Source: Tethya wilhelma (lineage: Eukaryota; Porifera; Demospongiae; Tethyida; Tethyidae). Taken from it: a DNA stretch of 64,000 bases. Every line of letters begins with the position of its first letter. Positions within the stretch are counted from its first letter, which is position 1. Shown here piece after piece: positions 1-14,908 of the stretch. The notes under the pieces are model-generated. The model worked only from the letters and a program-made list of their open reading frames with translations. It ran no database searches and was not told where the DNA came from. The stretch is from assembly GCA_964030475.1 (NCBI GenBank), contig CAXIPT010000002.1, forward strand, positions 15,490,590 through 15,554,589, given 5' to 3'. The position numbers and the translations under genes were made by a program.

Positions 1-2638
<2,638 letters not shown>

Positions 2639-3395
2639 AGCAGGAGTAGTATACCTGCAGCACACACCATATCATTGTGTATGCATCTAACACATGTAAC
2701 TTGATATATTTTTTTTAATAGCTGTGTAGTAGTTTGTTTTTTTTGCAGCATTCCGTTGATTTTTGTTGCCTGGAGCCTGGTTGAATGCTTTGTAGGAATG
2801 ACATTTTTTTTTAAAGTGTAAGACCTCAAGGTCAATTCACAACATGTATAATACTAGTGGACTAACCATGATGGGGTTAATTCCATGTGGGATATGGCAA
2901 TTTTACATCAAGTTGATAAGTGTACATGGTATGCTGTGCACGGATAAGCTGCATGCAGGCCAGTTCATAGTGCGATAGGATTAATTCTATTACACTCTGA
3001 TATGCGATTCATGCAGCAAATTATTAAGTACAACTCCTAAACAACTGAAGTTCTAATTAAACCATTATCAACAGTAATTTTGTTTGTAAACCCTGTAATA
3101 GGTTTCCTGGAAAAACATACCAGTAATTACCACACAAGTATACTAGTTCTTAGAAAATTGGCATTCCACAACAATTGAAGATGATTGTTTCTCACTAAAT
3201 CAATACCCAATAAAATTTCTCATTGCTTGTTGAGTAAGACTGTATACAGATGCAGAACCAGAACTTTACACCAACAAACTACAAATGATACATAGTGTGC
3301 ATTAATTGAAGGAAACAAAGGTGTTTGGGATACACATGTCATGGGGTTCAATCATTAACAGTAATAGTTTCAAGGTGCCATTGATCAATGGCTTC
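2639..3395. other. Intergenic, convergent gene ends
   Basis: AT-rich spacer between the RTK stop codon and the CPSF6-like stop codon. It presumably holds both 3' UTRs, since the genes converge. I see no coding potential or structured repeat. Confidence 0.5.
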
Positions 3396-6300
3396 TCATC
3401 TCCTCCTCTCTCGGCTTCGGTCTCTGTGGTGCTTAGAACTCCGATGGCCACTGCGGCTTCTGTCACGGTCATCATGGCTACGGTGCTCTCGTCTGGACGA
3501 TGAGGAGGAACGTCTAGAGATGTACAAAACATCACAAGTGACTAGTTAACATATACCACACACAAATCAAAGTGGCCTACGAAATTTTGACTTAACTTGA
3601 AGGCAATGTACATACACACACAAACCATGTAGCAAAAGACGGATGGGCTTACATTTTAAGACTTCAAACTTAGTCTTGATCAGTCTAAGTGGTCCTAGCA
3701 ATGGTGAGCTGGGTTGCTCAGACACAATATGACTAAAGATGAGCTAAAGTACCCAGAGCTATAGATCTATACCATTGAATCCTAGCTAAAGGTCAAAGGA
3801 GAGAGCCTGGGTACCAGGCTAATCAAATCCCTCTTGTGGAAACTGGACAGTTTGATTGACCAGCTAAATTGAGCCTTCCTTTTCTTGCATTAACTTGACT
3901 GTATATCAACTATCAACTAACCACTGACCACCCTTTACCAGTCACTACCTCAATGCTGGTCTCAAGCAACCACAAGCAAGTATGTGTACTTTTGGGGCTT
4001 AGGTGAACACAGATAGACTAAGAGACTATCACACACAAACCGATCTTACTTGGTGACTGTGGACTGGTCTTCAATACTGTGGAGACAATCTTGCAAAGAC
4101 TGAATGAGAATCTGACTGGCTTCTGTTCCGGAGGTGACTGACTGTTTGATAAGAGTGATGGCCATCTTCAGGGTATCAATAGCTCCTTCATAATCACCTG
4201 TTGGTACAGACGAGCAAAAAAAATCTTTATAACGCACACTGCATATCCAACAGTCTCTATAGTACAACACACTGGTCTCCAACAACAACCCTCTATTATA
4301 GGAGTCTAATGAGCTGGTTTAAGAATGCCGGAAGTTAAACATGTGGTAGTCATGATACTGTACTCTTCTTATGGGATGTACAGCTAGACTGGTAAAATGT
4401 AGGAAACTGGAAAAGCAACTCAAAAACGGGGAGAACAAGCATGTTACAATGGTGTTTGGAATTTTGGATAATAATAAGAAAGTTATTTTTTCTATCAGCA
4501 TTCTCAAACAAGATGGACTTTGAAGTGTTCACCTGAGTTAGCATCACTCATGGCCCTACTAATGGCGCTGCTGGAAATGGCTCTGTTCCTCTGATTGGCA
4601 TCTGCTGCCTCTTCTTCTGTTGGCTGTTTAGCTCCATTGGATGGTGAGGCCACACCCCCTGCCCCACCCAGAGCAACAGCTGCTTGGTTTCGGAAGCGAG
4701 CAAAAAGTTCCGCCTACAAAGAGTCAAATAGCAAGACACACTAGTCTATCAAGATAGACCCTTAACCCATAACAAAATGGACACACACACACACACACAC
4801 ATGAATGCTCACTATAAGAAAGAATGCTGAAACAAGCAAATAGCAAACCTTACATACAGTACAATGTGCATTTCATCTACATACCATATTTTGTATGTTT
4901 TTCTGACCAGCTGCCATCCCTCCTTGGGCAGCCATTTCCTGGAGGAAGGCTGGATTAAGATGAGGAGCTACTCCAATGTTCTTGAAATGGTCTCCCATCA
5001 TTCCAGGAGGAAGGTTTGACATACCAGGCTGTATGGGGTAGTGGTTTTGTGGCAGTGTGATTAACAAGTGAGATCTCTGATCTAGTGATTTATGACTACA
5101 TAGCTATAGCTGCCTTGCTGAGCAATATGCATTGAGGTCAGCAAAGATTACTTTACCTCAACCTACCAGTGATGGTCTGATTAGAGGATTGCCAAGTCCT
5201 GGTATAATTCCTGGGGGTAAGTTTGGTAGTCCGGGGGGAGGGAGAGGAGGAGGGGGACCCATTAGGCCCAACCCCGCACTGCTGATGTCCCCCGGCAGTC
5301 CAGGGGGTCGGAACCCTGGGATTGGAGGGGGTGGAAAGCCTGGCACCCCGCTGGTAGCAGTGGGAGGTCTAATGGGTGGAGCCATGGGTAGACTGGTGCC
5401 GAGTGCTGGTGGGACTTGTGGCTTTGGCTTGATACTTGCACTGCTGGAGCTGCTGCTGATACTGGTGGCACTGCTGCTGTGGGAGATGGAGCCACCGGAT
5501 TTCACTGTGACAGAGAGGAGAGTGTGAGGATGAGAAGAGGTTACAAAGTCACAAAGATGTACTGGTAATAGTATTTGCAGCATAAAGTGAACCTTTCTCC
5601 CACAAAAAACAATCTTAAGTTTTTTGTGATGCAAGATGCAGAATGTACAGCACACGCATCTAAGCACCTACTAAGAGTACATCATAAAGCTAAAGTTGTA
5701 CCCTTAAGTCTTACACCGTAAGTATGGGATATTTCATGTACCTGTGTTGCATTTAGTTTCAAACTGATGTGGACTGATTTTAGCAGCATACATCACCAGA
5801 GGGGACTGGCTGTGGATGGTCCTAGAGACAGACACAGAGAGTGAGTACAAGTGGATTTATGAGTGAGTGAATCAGGGCACACAGTGTATACAGCTTACAG
5901 AGTCTGAAGTTTATCAGCAGCACTTATCGCAAGAGCTTCATTAGCAAGTTCAACCAGAGCATATCTGTGTGTATTAATAAAAGAAGCTATAATTCACTAC
6001 AAAATGAGTCGAGTTATTGGCAACCTTACCCTTTTGATTGGCCATTTGCTCTGTTCTCATAAAATTTGATGCAAGTGACATCACCCAGATTAGACTCCTG
6101 GACTGCAGTGATCACGTCCAAATCAGTGGTCCACTGAAAGAGAATATGTAAGTAGCTTTTCATTAATACATAACAATAAGCTCTGTACTGAGCTGTTGCA
6201 CCAAATAGCGGGAAAGTTTTGCAGTGTCTAACTTTTGTGGATGTTTTTCGTCAAACATTTTTACTTTTAATCTTTACAGATGAGTGTGTAACGGTCATAA

Positions 6301-7955
6301 TGTATAAAGAATTTTGCAGAAAATAAACTTTCACTGATGGATCATGATCCACAAAAACTGCAAAAGTTAAACCTCACAAAACTTTTCTGCTACACGTTAC
6401 GTCTACAAGTAGCACAAGACATTCAACTCGACACACTATACTCTCACACCACATCCATCATCCCCTGCATGCATACCCAAGTCAAGTTGCCAATGAAAAA
6501 TGAGTTCTTCCTGTTTGGTTCACGAGAGTAAAGAGTGGAGCCTCCACTTCCAGACACCCCCTGGGAGGTCTTGCTGGACTCAATACGAGACTGGATGGTA
6601 CGGGCCATCACCTCCGCATTGAGACGGGCAGAGGCAGAACCTATTGTGAGGGTGTGGGGGTGTGAAGGGGTGAAGGGAGGGGTGTGAAGGTAATACTAAT
6701 TGATGAAAATTGTGCTAGAGTCCACCCTAATGAACTTTCTGTTGTAATGTCATGTACTGGTTACATTCTACAGTAGCTACTGGCTAGCTTGAGGTTGAAT
6801 TCTAAATAATGCACACTATCTATTCTATCTTAACTTAGACTTACTCATTTGATACTCTTTCCGATGATTGCAGCCAAAATAACAAATTAAATTTGAAAAC
6901 CAATACATGAACGAAAAACTCACATAATTATTATGTGTACAGTTTTAAATAAACAAATTAAACAAACTGTGCATGCAACTCGAAAACAACAGGAAAAAAA
7001 ATTAAATTCAACACCCGAAACAAAGTTTGTACACATAACAAGTTACAGGGAAAGACAATATTGGGCTATTATACCATGGAGTACTTTAAAAAATATACCA
7101 AAATAAAGGAAAAGAAAAAAAATTCCTAATACTGATAATTAGATCAAAATGAAATAAGCACACATACTACATATTATACCGTATTAAACCAAAAATGATA
7201 ACAGCAATAGTAAGCAAAATGGAAAACAGTACAGTGCTACCTAGTATTGGTATAATATATAGCATAGACAATAAAATTAAAGGGAATTAACAACAATGTA
7301 CTAGTGGGAAAATGCTCATCAAATTTGAACATAATATACAAACTGAATTGAAAAATATATGGTATTCTAATTATAAGGAGAAAAATTGAAATAAGTGACA
7401 ATTGGGCAGATCTACCTTGTTAGAGAAAAACTGAAAAAGATGTGTAATCAAAATACACAAACTAGTGACATAAACACAAAAACAAACCTTCTAAGGTTTC
7501 TTCTTCTTGAACTACACCCATTCCTAAAAGCTGAGGACAATGAATTGACAAAGATGTGAATATTGGCCACTAGACAGAAATAGATAAAAAGTTACCTCGT
7601 CATCGTTGGTTGGGGTTTGTCCACTGGGTGGGGCAGTGGGTGGAGCTATGAGAACATCGTCCAGGAGGTCATCACCATCAAGAACACGAGAATCAGTCGA
7701 GTCTAATCTGTCACGCTGAGAGGGATAAGATAGCAGTGAAATGTATGTGTGGGGAGGAAGGNAGCCTTACGCCATTAACAAAGATACAAGCAAAAGTAGA
7801 TATCATGCCCAACCCCACACAACACAAAGACTGGGCAAACTCTCTCACATAAAAAATAAAAGAAGTTTTACTAAATCTTATACTCGTGCTTCACTTACCC
7901 CTGTTATATTGACGTCTAGATCGTCGCTGTACAGCCAATCATCCGTTGTGGACAT
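3396..7955 (-). CDS. CPSF6: Cleavage and polyadenylation specificity factor subunit 6 (CFIm68-like)
   Basis: Large subunit of nuclear cleavage factor Im, which binds RNA with CPSF5 and guides poly(A) site choice. Twelve exons, in gene order: 7899-7955, 7596-7715, 7488-7530, 6477-6640, 6030-6133, 5899-5964, 5742-5821, 5167-5504, 4885-5076, 4533-4713, 4050-4197, 3396-3513. All phases agree and give about 536 residues, close to the usual CPSF6 length. The N-terminus is acidic. The RRM begins FFIGNLTWWTTD and contains IKFYENRANGQSKGYALVE (RNP motifs). A long Pro/Gly-rich region follows (PPPPIPGF, GPPPPLPPP), then the conserved segment DYEGAIDTLKMAITLIKQS, and an RS-like end (RDRSRSGHRSSKHHRDRSR). 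The match to vertebrate CPSF6 at LTWW and in the last domain makes CPSF7 less likely. One N lies in intron 1. Confidence 0.95.
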
Positions 7956-8007
7956 TTTGGAAGGTTTTAAAGGCCTGTTTGACAAGTGCTTGTTTGGTGT
8001 TGTTGGA

Positions 8008-8042
8008 GGGCGGATCACGTGACTATATGAAGCATGCGCATT
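8008..8042. promoter_or_regulatory. E-box plus NRF1-like promoter module
   Basis: 61 bp upstream of the CPSF6 start codon is the palindrome TCACGTGA (CACGTG 8016-8021), followed by GCATGCGCA at 8032-8040. CACGTG is the core site of bHLH-ZIP factors such as USF; GCATGCGCA resembles the NRF1 site. The same pair occurs at 35,085-35,116. Function is inferred from position and repetition. Confidence 0.5.
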
Positions 8043-8506
8043 TCGCGCGCGCGATAATTGGTCAACTTGCTGCGGGTCGGATCAGATGATAGATCTACTT
8101 GTGAAATTGAATGGCTGTCATCTTGCATTTGGAAAACTTTTTTCTGCATACTCAAGTTATTTACAGACAATAGAAATACATCACGTTCTGAAGATTTAGT
8201 TTGTATAGGATCCTACACACAATTGTATTTGTAACACTATGCAAAAATACAAAAGGTAAGCAAAACATACAAACACAGGTACAGAGCCTAATTACAAAAA
8301 TTAACAACAAACACCATAACCTAACCCGCGCCACAACTTAAATCACAGAATAAGTTAAAATATGCACACAGAAATAAACAAGCAAAGGTAACTGTAGTTG
8401 TATGGCAAAAATTAAATCACAGTGGTGAATCTTATATCCAAATGGAAAAAAACTAGGACTATATATAGGAATGTGAGAATAATTGTTCACAAGAACAATA
8501 TTTAAT

Positions 8507-10261
8507 TTAATCCATCCTACTTTGTTGTTCACCAGAATGCCAAGAGACAAACTCAGCCATTTTGATTGGCAGGTATTCTCTGTACTCAATGTTGTACTCT
8601 ACAATAGCACGTGCACTCAAACATTGAAGAGTGGGAGGTTTGGGTTCAAATGACTCTATCACTTCAATAAAGTCTTCTTTTTTGTATTTTAGACAAAAGT
8701 CACGAACTGGCTTTACAGATTCTTTAGCAGTATTTTTCTGGAAGTTGACAGCATCAATATGAGCTCCATACTGTAAGAGGGTTCTAACACAACACACAGC
8801 AGAAGGGATGTGGAGTTTCACTGCTAAATGAAGAGGAAAATCACCACTACCATCGCGACATTGAAAAGGACACCCATATTCCAGGAGCAACACAAGCACT
8901 TTGTCTAAGGGAATATCCAATAGATCAACTTTTCTCATACGACTTGAGAGGGAGTCTCTGATGATGGTAGACCCATTGTCTCCAGTTGTGGTGATCAACT
9001 CTTGTACAGCCTTCTTGATTAGAGTATGCTCCCTCTCTTGTTCAGAGCTGTCTGTAATATACTCATCAGCTACTTTGATCCATAGTGCTACCATTGCAAT
9101 GGAGCTGATTAACAGGTCCTTGTAATCTATTTCTCTGCCTTGCTCAGTGGCTTTCAGACTATATTGAAAGAAAGGTTGGATGCTAGGAACACAGCCACTT
9201 TGCAACGCTTCAGCAACAAATGAAATAACTTTAACGACTGAGTTACAACACTCATCGTAATAATTATTGAACATTGCAGAACTGACTGAAAAGTCAAGAT
9301 AGCGATGGCACAATTGAATGCCTTTATCGTACAAACCATTCAAAAGCAATTCATCAATACATGTAGGAATTCCATACAATGTGGTAGGGTGATTTCTTCC
9401 TAGAATACGCTCGCAATAAATGGAACAGACCAAAAACATTCTTGTCTCACTCTCTTCAGTTTCATTGTACTCATCCATTGTTGCTGGTTCTTGAATACCA
9501 TCGTAGACTCCATTTGCTGAGGGAAGATCAGAAAACAAATCAGGATGAGACAAGCGAATTTGTACAGCCTTAAGCATATGAAATGCAGCGTGATCAATTA
9601 TAGCAGAACACCACCTTGCAGCCAGCATACAATAGACATCGTAGAGTTCTCTTGGACCACACTGAAACAATTCAATGAGATAATCCACTAGAGAATCGCG
9701 TCCACCTTCTGATGCTACACATACTACTGCTGACAGACCTCTATCATTAAGGGTATTCTTAGCACCAGCATCGACAAGAACCTTAACTACTTCTGGAGAC
9801 TTGCACATATGAAGTGGAGTATTTCCATTCTGCCCAGTAGTATGGATATTGGCTCCTTTATCGACCAATGCCTTTACACACTCTACATCTCCACAACTAG
9901 AGGCCACCCATAGAGCTGTGACAGAGGTAGGGCGACAATGATGTTTCTTTAAAGTAACAGTCGTCTCCTGTTCAATATTCACAGGAAAATTCTTCAAAAT
10001 GTATTTGAGGATGTCTTGACATTCCCACACAACTGCTTCTACTAATGGAGACTGTCCTTCAGGTACTTCTCTCATCATGAGTCGCTCCTTGAAGAGCAGA
10101 AGAATGCTTTCATTATCATTCACCAGCTGCTCAAACTTACTAATGCTGGTATCATAATATGTAAGAGATTCAAAGATCGATTGAAGAGGGTCTGGCAGCT
10201 GAGTGGGAGTTGTAAGAGAAAGAGGAAGAGAAGGCTTCTTTGCAACAGGTTCTTCAGACAT
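8507..10261 (-). CDS. Fem-1-like ankyrin repeat protein, copy 1
   Basis: 584 residues in one coding exon. The ATG at 10,261 (CACCATG) is chosen because a strong acceptor (TTTTCTGTGTAG) lies at 10,320; the open frame upstream of it is therefore probably intron. A matching donor (CAGGTAAGTA) at 10,787 suggests a noncoding 5' exon. Ankyrin repeats lie at about residues 120-210 (TALWVASSCGDVECVKALVD, GNTPLHMC) and 470-520 (FPLHLAVKL). The segment ERILGRNHPTT and the C-terminus TLQCLSARAIVEYNIEYREY resemble FEM1, a CUL2 ubiquitin-ligase substrate receptor in which TLQCLAARVI is conserved near the cullin box. The middle is divergent, so this is Fem-1-like rather than an ortholog. Nearly identical relatives lie at 10.9-11.5 and 35.5-36.5 kb, and a diverged one at 33-34.9 kb. 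Confidence 0.85.
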   Translation of the reverse strand: MSEEPVAKKPSLPLSLTTPTQLPDPLQSIFESLTYYDTSISKFEQLVNDNESILLLFKERLMMREVPEGQSPLVEAVVWECQDILKYILKNFPVNIEQETTVTLKKHHCRPTSVTALWVASSCGDVECVKALVDKGANIHTTGQNGNTPLHMCKSPEVVKVLVDAGAKNTLNDRGLSAVVCVASEGGRDSLVDYLIELFQCGPRELYDVYCMLAARWCSAIIDHAAFHMLKAVQIRLSHPDLFSDLPSANGVYDGIQEPATMDEYNETEESETRMFLVCSIYCERILGRNHPTTLYGIPTCIDELLLNGLYDKGIQLCHRYLDFSVSSAMFNNYYDECCNSVVKVISFVAEALQSGCVPSIQPFFQYSLKATEQGREIDYKDLLISSIAMVALWIKVADEYITDSSEQEREHTLIKKAVQELITTTGDNGSTIIRDSLSSRMRKVDLLDIPLDKVLVLLLEYGCPFQCRDGSGDFPLHLAVKLHIPSAVCCVRTLLQYGAHIDAVNFQKNTAKESVKPVRDFCLKYKKEDFIEVIESFEPKPPTLQCLSARAIVEYNIEYREYLPIKMAEFVSWHSGEQQSRMD

Positions 10262-12133
10262 GGTGACTGGTTTAGTATTGTGACAATAATCCGGATATTC
10301 CAAAATTCTATATAGGCTCCTACACAGAAAACACAATTCCTCAAAACAAGTCATAATGAAAGCACCAAGGTGCACTATAGCCTCGATGCACTCAACTAGT
10401 ATGCACAACTAAACATGCATGCGTGACCTAGGACCAGCACTGTGACAGTCCACTGAGAGGTGTTGCTGTATCAGCCTAGTGAAATTATTCCAGCTTGCTG
10501 CAATTAAGGATGTACTGAGCTGTTTGTCAACCTAGTTATAATATTTAAACCTCTGTTTAGAAATTCATTGAATATATAGTTTTGACCCTTGTAGTACTTG
10601 CAAATTGAATGCTCAGCTGTAGCTAGCTATCTCAGTACAGTATGATCTAGCTATGCCACTGTCAGCCTGACAGGCCAGCATTGATACCGTGGCAAAGCAT
10701 AATTATAATCTACTATGATGGATATTTCTACACAAAGTATTATAATTATTATCACTATATACAATTTGCAATCAATGAGTTACTTACCTGCTCAAGCAGC
10801 TAAGCCAGCCAAACTCAAGTCCTTCTAGGAGTCCTGCATGATTCAAGCTCTACTGTTTCTAGATAACACACACTATATACGGGGCAGATGCGGTTTCGAA
10901 GCTAAGTGCTCAAAAGCCTCAAATCTCAGAAACTACAGCGTAGGGTATTCTTAGCACCAGCATCGACAAGAACCTTAACTACTTCTGGAGACTTGCACAT
11001 ATGAAGTGGAGTATTTCCATTCTGCCCAGTAGTATGGATATTGGCTCCTTTATCGACCAATGCCTTTACACACTCTACATCTCCACAACTAGAGGCCACC
11101 CATAGAGCTGTGACAGAGGTAGGGCGACAATGATGTTTCTTTAAAGTAACAGTCGTCTCCTGTTCAATATTCACAGGAAAATTCTTCAAAATGTATTTGA
11201 GGATGTCTTGACATTCCCACACAACTGCTTCTACTAATGGAGACTGTCCTTCAGGTACTTCTCTCATCATGAGTCGCTCCTTGAAGAGCAGAAGAATGCT
11301 TTCATTATCATTTACCAGCTGCTCAAACTTACTAATGCTGGTATCATAATATGTAAGAGATTCAAAGATCGATTGAAGAGGGTCTGGCAGCTGAGTGGGA
11401 GTTGTAAGAGAAAGAGGAAGAGAAGGCTTCTTTGCAACAGGTTCTTCAGACATGGTGACTGGTTTAGTATTGTGACAATAATCCGGATATTCCAAAATTC
11501 TATATAGGCTCCTACACAGAAAACACAATTCCTCAAAACAAGTCATAATGAAAGCACCAAGGTGCACTATAGCCTCGATGCACTCAACTAGTATGCACAA
11601 CTAAACATGCATGCGTGACCTAGGACCAGCACTGTGACAGTCCACTGAGAGGTGTTGCTGTATCAGCCTAGTGAAATTATTCCAGCTTGCTGCAATTAAG
11701 GATGTACTGAGCTGTTTGTCAACCTAGTTATAATATTTAAACCTCTGTTTAGAAATTCATTGAATATATAGTTTTGACCCTTGTAGTACTTGCAAATTGA
11801 ATGCTCAGCTGTAGCTAGCTATCTCAGTACAGTATGATCTAGCTATGCCACTGTCAGCCTGACAGGCCAGCATTGATACCGTGGCAAAGCATAATTATAA
11901 TCTACTATGATGGATATTTCTACACAAAGTATTATAATTATTATCACTATATACAATTTGCAATCAATGAGTTACTTACCTGCTCAAGCAGCTAAGCCAG
12001 CCAAACTCAAGTCCTTCTAGGAGTCCTGCATGATTCAAGCTCTACTGTTTCTAGATAACACACACTATATACGGGGCAGATGCGGTTTCGAAGCTAAGTG
12101 CTCAAAAGCCTCAAATCTCAGAAACTACAGCGT
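9750..12133. repeat. 1,192-bp direct tandem duplication
   Basis: Bases 9,750-10,941 recur as 10,942-12,133 at a constant offset of 1,192. The unit holds about 510 bp of coding sequence of the Fem-1-like gene (minus-strand 5' part), its intron, 5' exon and upstream DNA. I noticed only one substitution: C at 10,121 versus T at 11,313. The 35-36 kb paralog also has T, so copy 1 carries the derived base. Confidence 0.95.
10926..11453 (-). pseudogene. Truncated duplicate of the Fem-1-like gene
   Basis: Upstream copy produced by the tandem duplication. From the equivalent start codon (11,453) it encodes the same first residues as copy 1 through the first ankyrin repeats. It then runs across the duplication junction into non-homologous sequence after AKNTL and stops within a few codons. 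It retains the 5' exon donor (about 11,979) and its own upstream region, so it may be transcribed. It could make a short ankyrin fragment, or its 5' exon could splice to copy 1. Confidence 0.8.
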
Positions 12134-12245
12134 TTTGCAAGATTCTACACAACAAATAATAATCTAGATAATTTCGATTCATGAACGTAAGTACCTTTGT
12201 TTGGACCATAGAGCTGCAATTATTCAGATAATCTAGTAACAGACA

Positions 12246-13705
12246 CAAGGGGTGGTCGCTCCAATACTTGCAGTACTTTCACCCGCGACCGCAGTCAAGA
12301 TGTGGTCAAGTGGTCAAGGTCTGATTTTTGGTTAGTCTGGTACCACACCTTTCGCGGTCTGGCACGCCAGACTAATTTTTGGTGTGGTAAAGAGGTCAAG
12401 ATTAAATTTTAGGTGCGGTCAAGCTCACCGCTCAGTCTGAATGACATCATACTATTCTTGCAAGCATGAGATTTACTGTGCGCTCCAGTTGTTTGACATC
12501 ATTACTAACCCTATTCTACACATAAAAGATTATTTTTCACTGCTATAGAGGCTAGCTGAAATGCTCGGACAAGGTTCAATAGCCACTAATCGCTCAGCTA
12601 GCACTGCAGCAGAAATGAATGGTGGAACTCGCTTCACGAAGTGCATGCACGTGATCTTCTTCCTCTTTCTTGCCTCCACCAAGGGAGAGTACCAGTACAA
12701 AACAATAAAGGGTGCTAGCTAAAATTAATAATAATGCAATACAACTCAATTTTTAAAACTTTTTACTCTGCTTTTCTTTCTAGTTCTAGCTGCGATGGGT
12801 GTAAACAGGGCTCCTCTGTAACCACTTGTTGGATGTACTGCAACCAGGTAAGGGTCTCCATCAACCTTCTCACAAGTGATCTTAAATTCAGGGTTAAACT
12901 CCACCTCACTCAAACCACTCTCAGACTCAGATTCAGACAAAACTCTCTTGATAGGCCTAGGAGTCCACAACACTTTTCCCTTCTTCTTATAGGATACCCC
13001 TGCTTCATTATTCTTTACTATGTACTGCATGTCTTCCATAGGACAGTTGGCCAGATCATTGCCTCTAGAATCTGTATCTGGAGAGTCATCACTAGAATGG
13101 GATTCAGGTTATCACGTGATTTAAAGCAGTTCGATTGCGGCATACGTGTACTATGCATAGCTGCATGAATCATGGCGTTATATCAAGGCTGAAGCTGCTA
13201 TATATCTTTCTTCTTGGACCCAATTTCTCTCCTTTATGCAAGCGTGGTGCTGGTGGCTTATATATCCACCCCTCACGAAACCACGGTACATAAACTTAGC
13301 TATGTTTCAAATTTGACTGTCTTGCATGATTTTGCAGTTCTAAGGAAACACTAATGATGCTACCAGAGCTAGAGCTAAAGTATAAGACTCTTGGTTAGTG
13401 GACTTGTACTATATTTTTAGCATCAAAGGCATGGTTTGGTTTCATCTATGCCACGCCTCTCACTGATACACACAGTACATTTGAACTCAAGCAGTCAAGC
13501 AGTCCTGAGAGTTGGGTCAAGCAGTCAAGACGTAGTTTTAGGTGCGGTCAAGCAGTCAAGGCCCATTTTCTAGGGTCAAGATTCTTGACCCGTGGTCGCG
13601 GGTGGAAGTACAGTAGTCTAGTCACCCCGCCTATTTCGCCAGTGAAAAAGGTGGGGTCTAGGACTAGACTAGAAGTACAGCAAGTATTGGAGTGACCACC
13701 CCTTG
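12246..13705. mobile_element. Non-autonomous TIR DNA transposon, 1,460 bp, 5-bp target duplication
   Basis: Ends are inverted repeats: CAAGGGGTGGTCGCTCCAAT on the left, and the right end reads CAAGGGGTGGTCACTCCAAT on the opposite strand. Both continue ACTTGC-GTACTT. The flanks are AGACA at 12,241-12,245 and 13,706-13,710. The right arm carries an extra block of about 60 bp relative to the left. Subterminal direct copies of TTTTAGGTGCGGTCAAG (about 12,408 and 13,535) are additional structure. No transposase is seen. The superfamily is not assigned. Confidence 0.8.
12746..13039 (-). CDS. Small hypothetical ORF inside the TIR element (97 aa)
   Basis: Opens with MEDMQYIVKNNEAG and has a Ser/Glu run (LSESESESGLSEVEF) and a basic end (ARTRKKSRVKSF). 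I do not recognise a domain. It lies wholly within the 1,460-bp TIR element, so it may be cargo, a captured exon or chance. The acidic then basic composition is compatible with a nuclear peptide but shows nothing specific. Confidence 0.3.
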   Translation of the reverse strand: MEDMQYIVKNNEAGVSYKKKGKVLWTPRPIKRVLSESESESGLSEVEFNPEFKITCEKVDGDPYLVAVHPTSGYRGALFTPIAARTRKKSRVKSFKN

Positions 13706-14479
13706 AGACAGACACACACAAAAACGACTACCGTAATCCTCTGCACGTGCTATGCACGCGCCGAGGCTGTATATTGCCATGGGGTCAGTGTCACACACTG
13801 AGCATAATTTGAGTGAGCAAAAACTTGCAGCACAAACATAAATGTGTCACACTAGAGTCTACAATTAACCATGCCTGCAGTACGTTCACATAATACAAAT
13901 TTAGCACAGAATAACGAGTCCCAAGGCAACTACATACCTTCTTCTCTTCAACCGTCTTCTCTTTTCAAAATTTCTTTTTAATTAATGAATATCTTGACTA
14001 ATTGTTGTTTATTGCTTTGACAATCTTTACCAGTTTGATTAACCTCACAATGGCATGGAGAATTGTCAACAAAAGTAACAAAACTAAAACACAAGACAAA
14101 AAGCACGCTCAAAAATCTTCAAAACATTGTGATACAAAAACTGATGAGCATAAGTAAGCATAATTATTATTATGATTATTATTGCTTTTTGTTTACAGCA
14201 TGTATACAAGAAGTGTCAAAATATATTAAAGGTGAGGTGAAATGACTTAGCAATAGTCTGGTATGAAGTGCGGGTATACTGCTGAAGGACAGCTAGGAGA
14301 ATAGCAGCCATGAACAAACAACAAAACTAACAAATACCTTTTTGTTGTCATTGACGATGGAGACTACTGGAGTGTGTGAGTGTGTGTGCATATCTACCAC
14401 GTGGTCCCGCCTGCGAACTCCTACCGTGTGCTGCTTGCGATCCACTCATGCACATGCACACACGCAGTACATTAGGGAA

Positions 14480-14908
14480 TCAAGTTGCAGGGGTTTCAGT
14501 CATACGACTCATCTGGAGAGGAGTAATATTCAGAATCCTGGCCACACCCAGATCGGAGATCTTTGCCGTCATGTTGGAGGTAAGGAGAACATTGTTAGCA
14601 GAAAGATCTCGGTGTATGATGGGTGGGGTTTGGTTGTGGAGGTAACACAGGCCCAACGACACATCGTGAAGAATGGAGTAGTTGATCTCCTTTGCTAGAA
14701 TGCCATATTGGTCGATACAGCTGCTCAGGTTAGTAGGGAGGAACTCCATCACCAGGATGGGTATGGCTACACGCTTCTCAAAATGAACTCCTAGAAATTG
14801 GACCACATTTGGATGTCTCATTTGACTGAGTAGACGACACTCTTCAGCAAATCGACGCAGTTGGTAAGCCTCGTTATAGTTACAATAATATAATAAACAA
14901 TAATGCAC
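14480..14908 (-). pseudogene. Protein kinase fragment (TKL-like), truncated
   Basis: 142 residues cover the middle of a kinase domain: alpha-C region ([20 protein letters not shown]), hinge (PILVMEFLP), catalytic loop [11 protein letters not shown] and the metal-binding motif as DLG instead of DFG. The frame stops after RMTETPAT, where the APE segment should start, and I found no glycine loop upstream. It resembles Tyr-kinase-like (TKL) kinases. It lies inside the insertion that splits R1, directly downstream, in LINE orientation, of LINE remnants. It is probably not functional as a kinase. Confidence 0.75.

Noticed and set aside
5132..5527. Plus-strand Gly-rich open frame of 131 codons
   Set aside because: It is the complement of the Pro-rich exon of CPSF6, whose frame, phases and family match are convincing.
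10262..10408. N-terminal extension of the Fem-1-like protein from an upstream Met
   Set aside because: A strong splice acceptor at 10,320 and a paired donor at 10,787 indicate that this stretch is largely intron; CACCATG at 10,261 is the better start.
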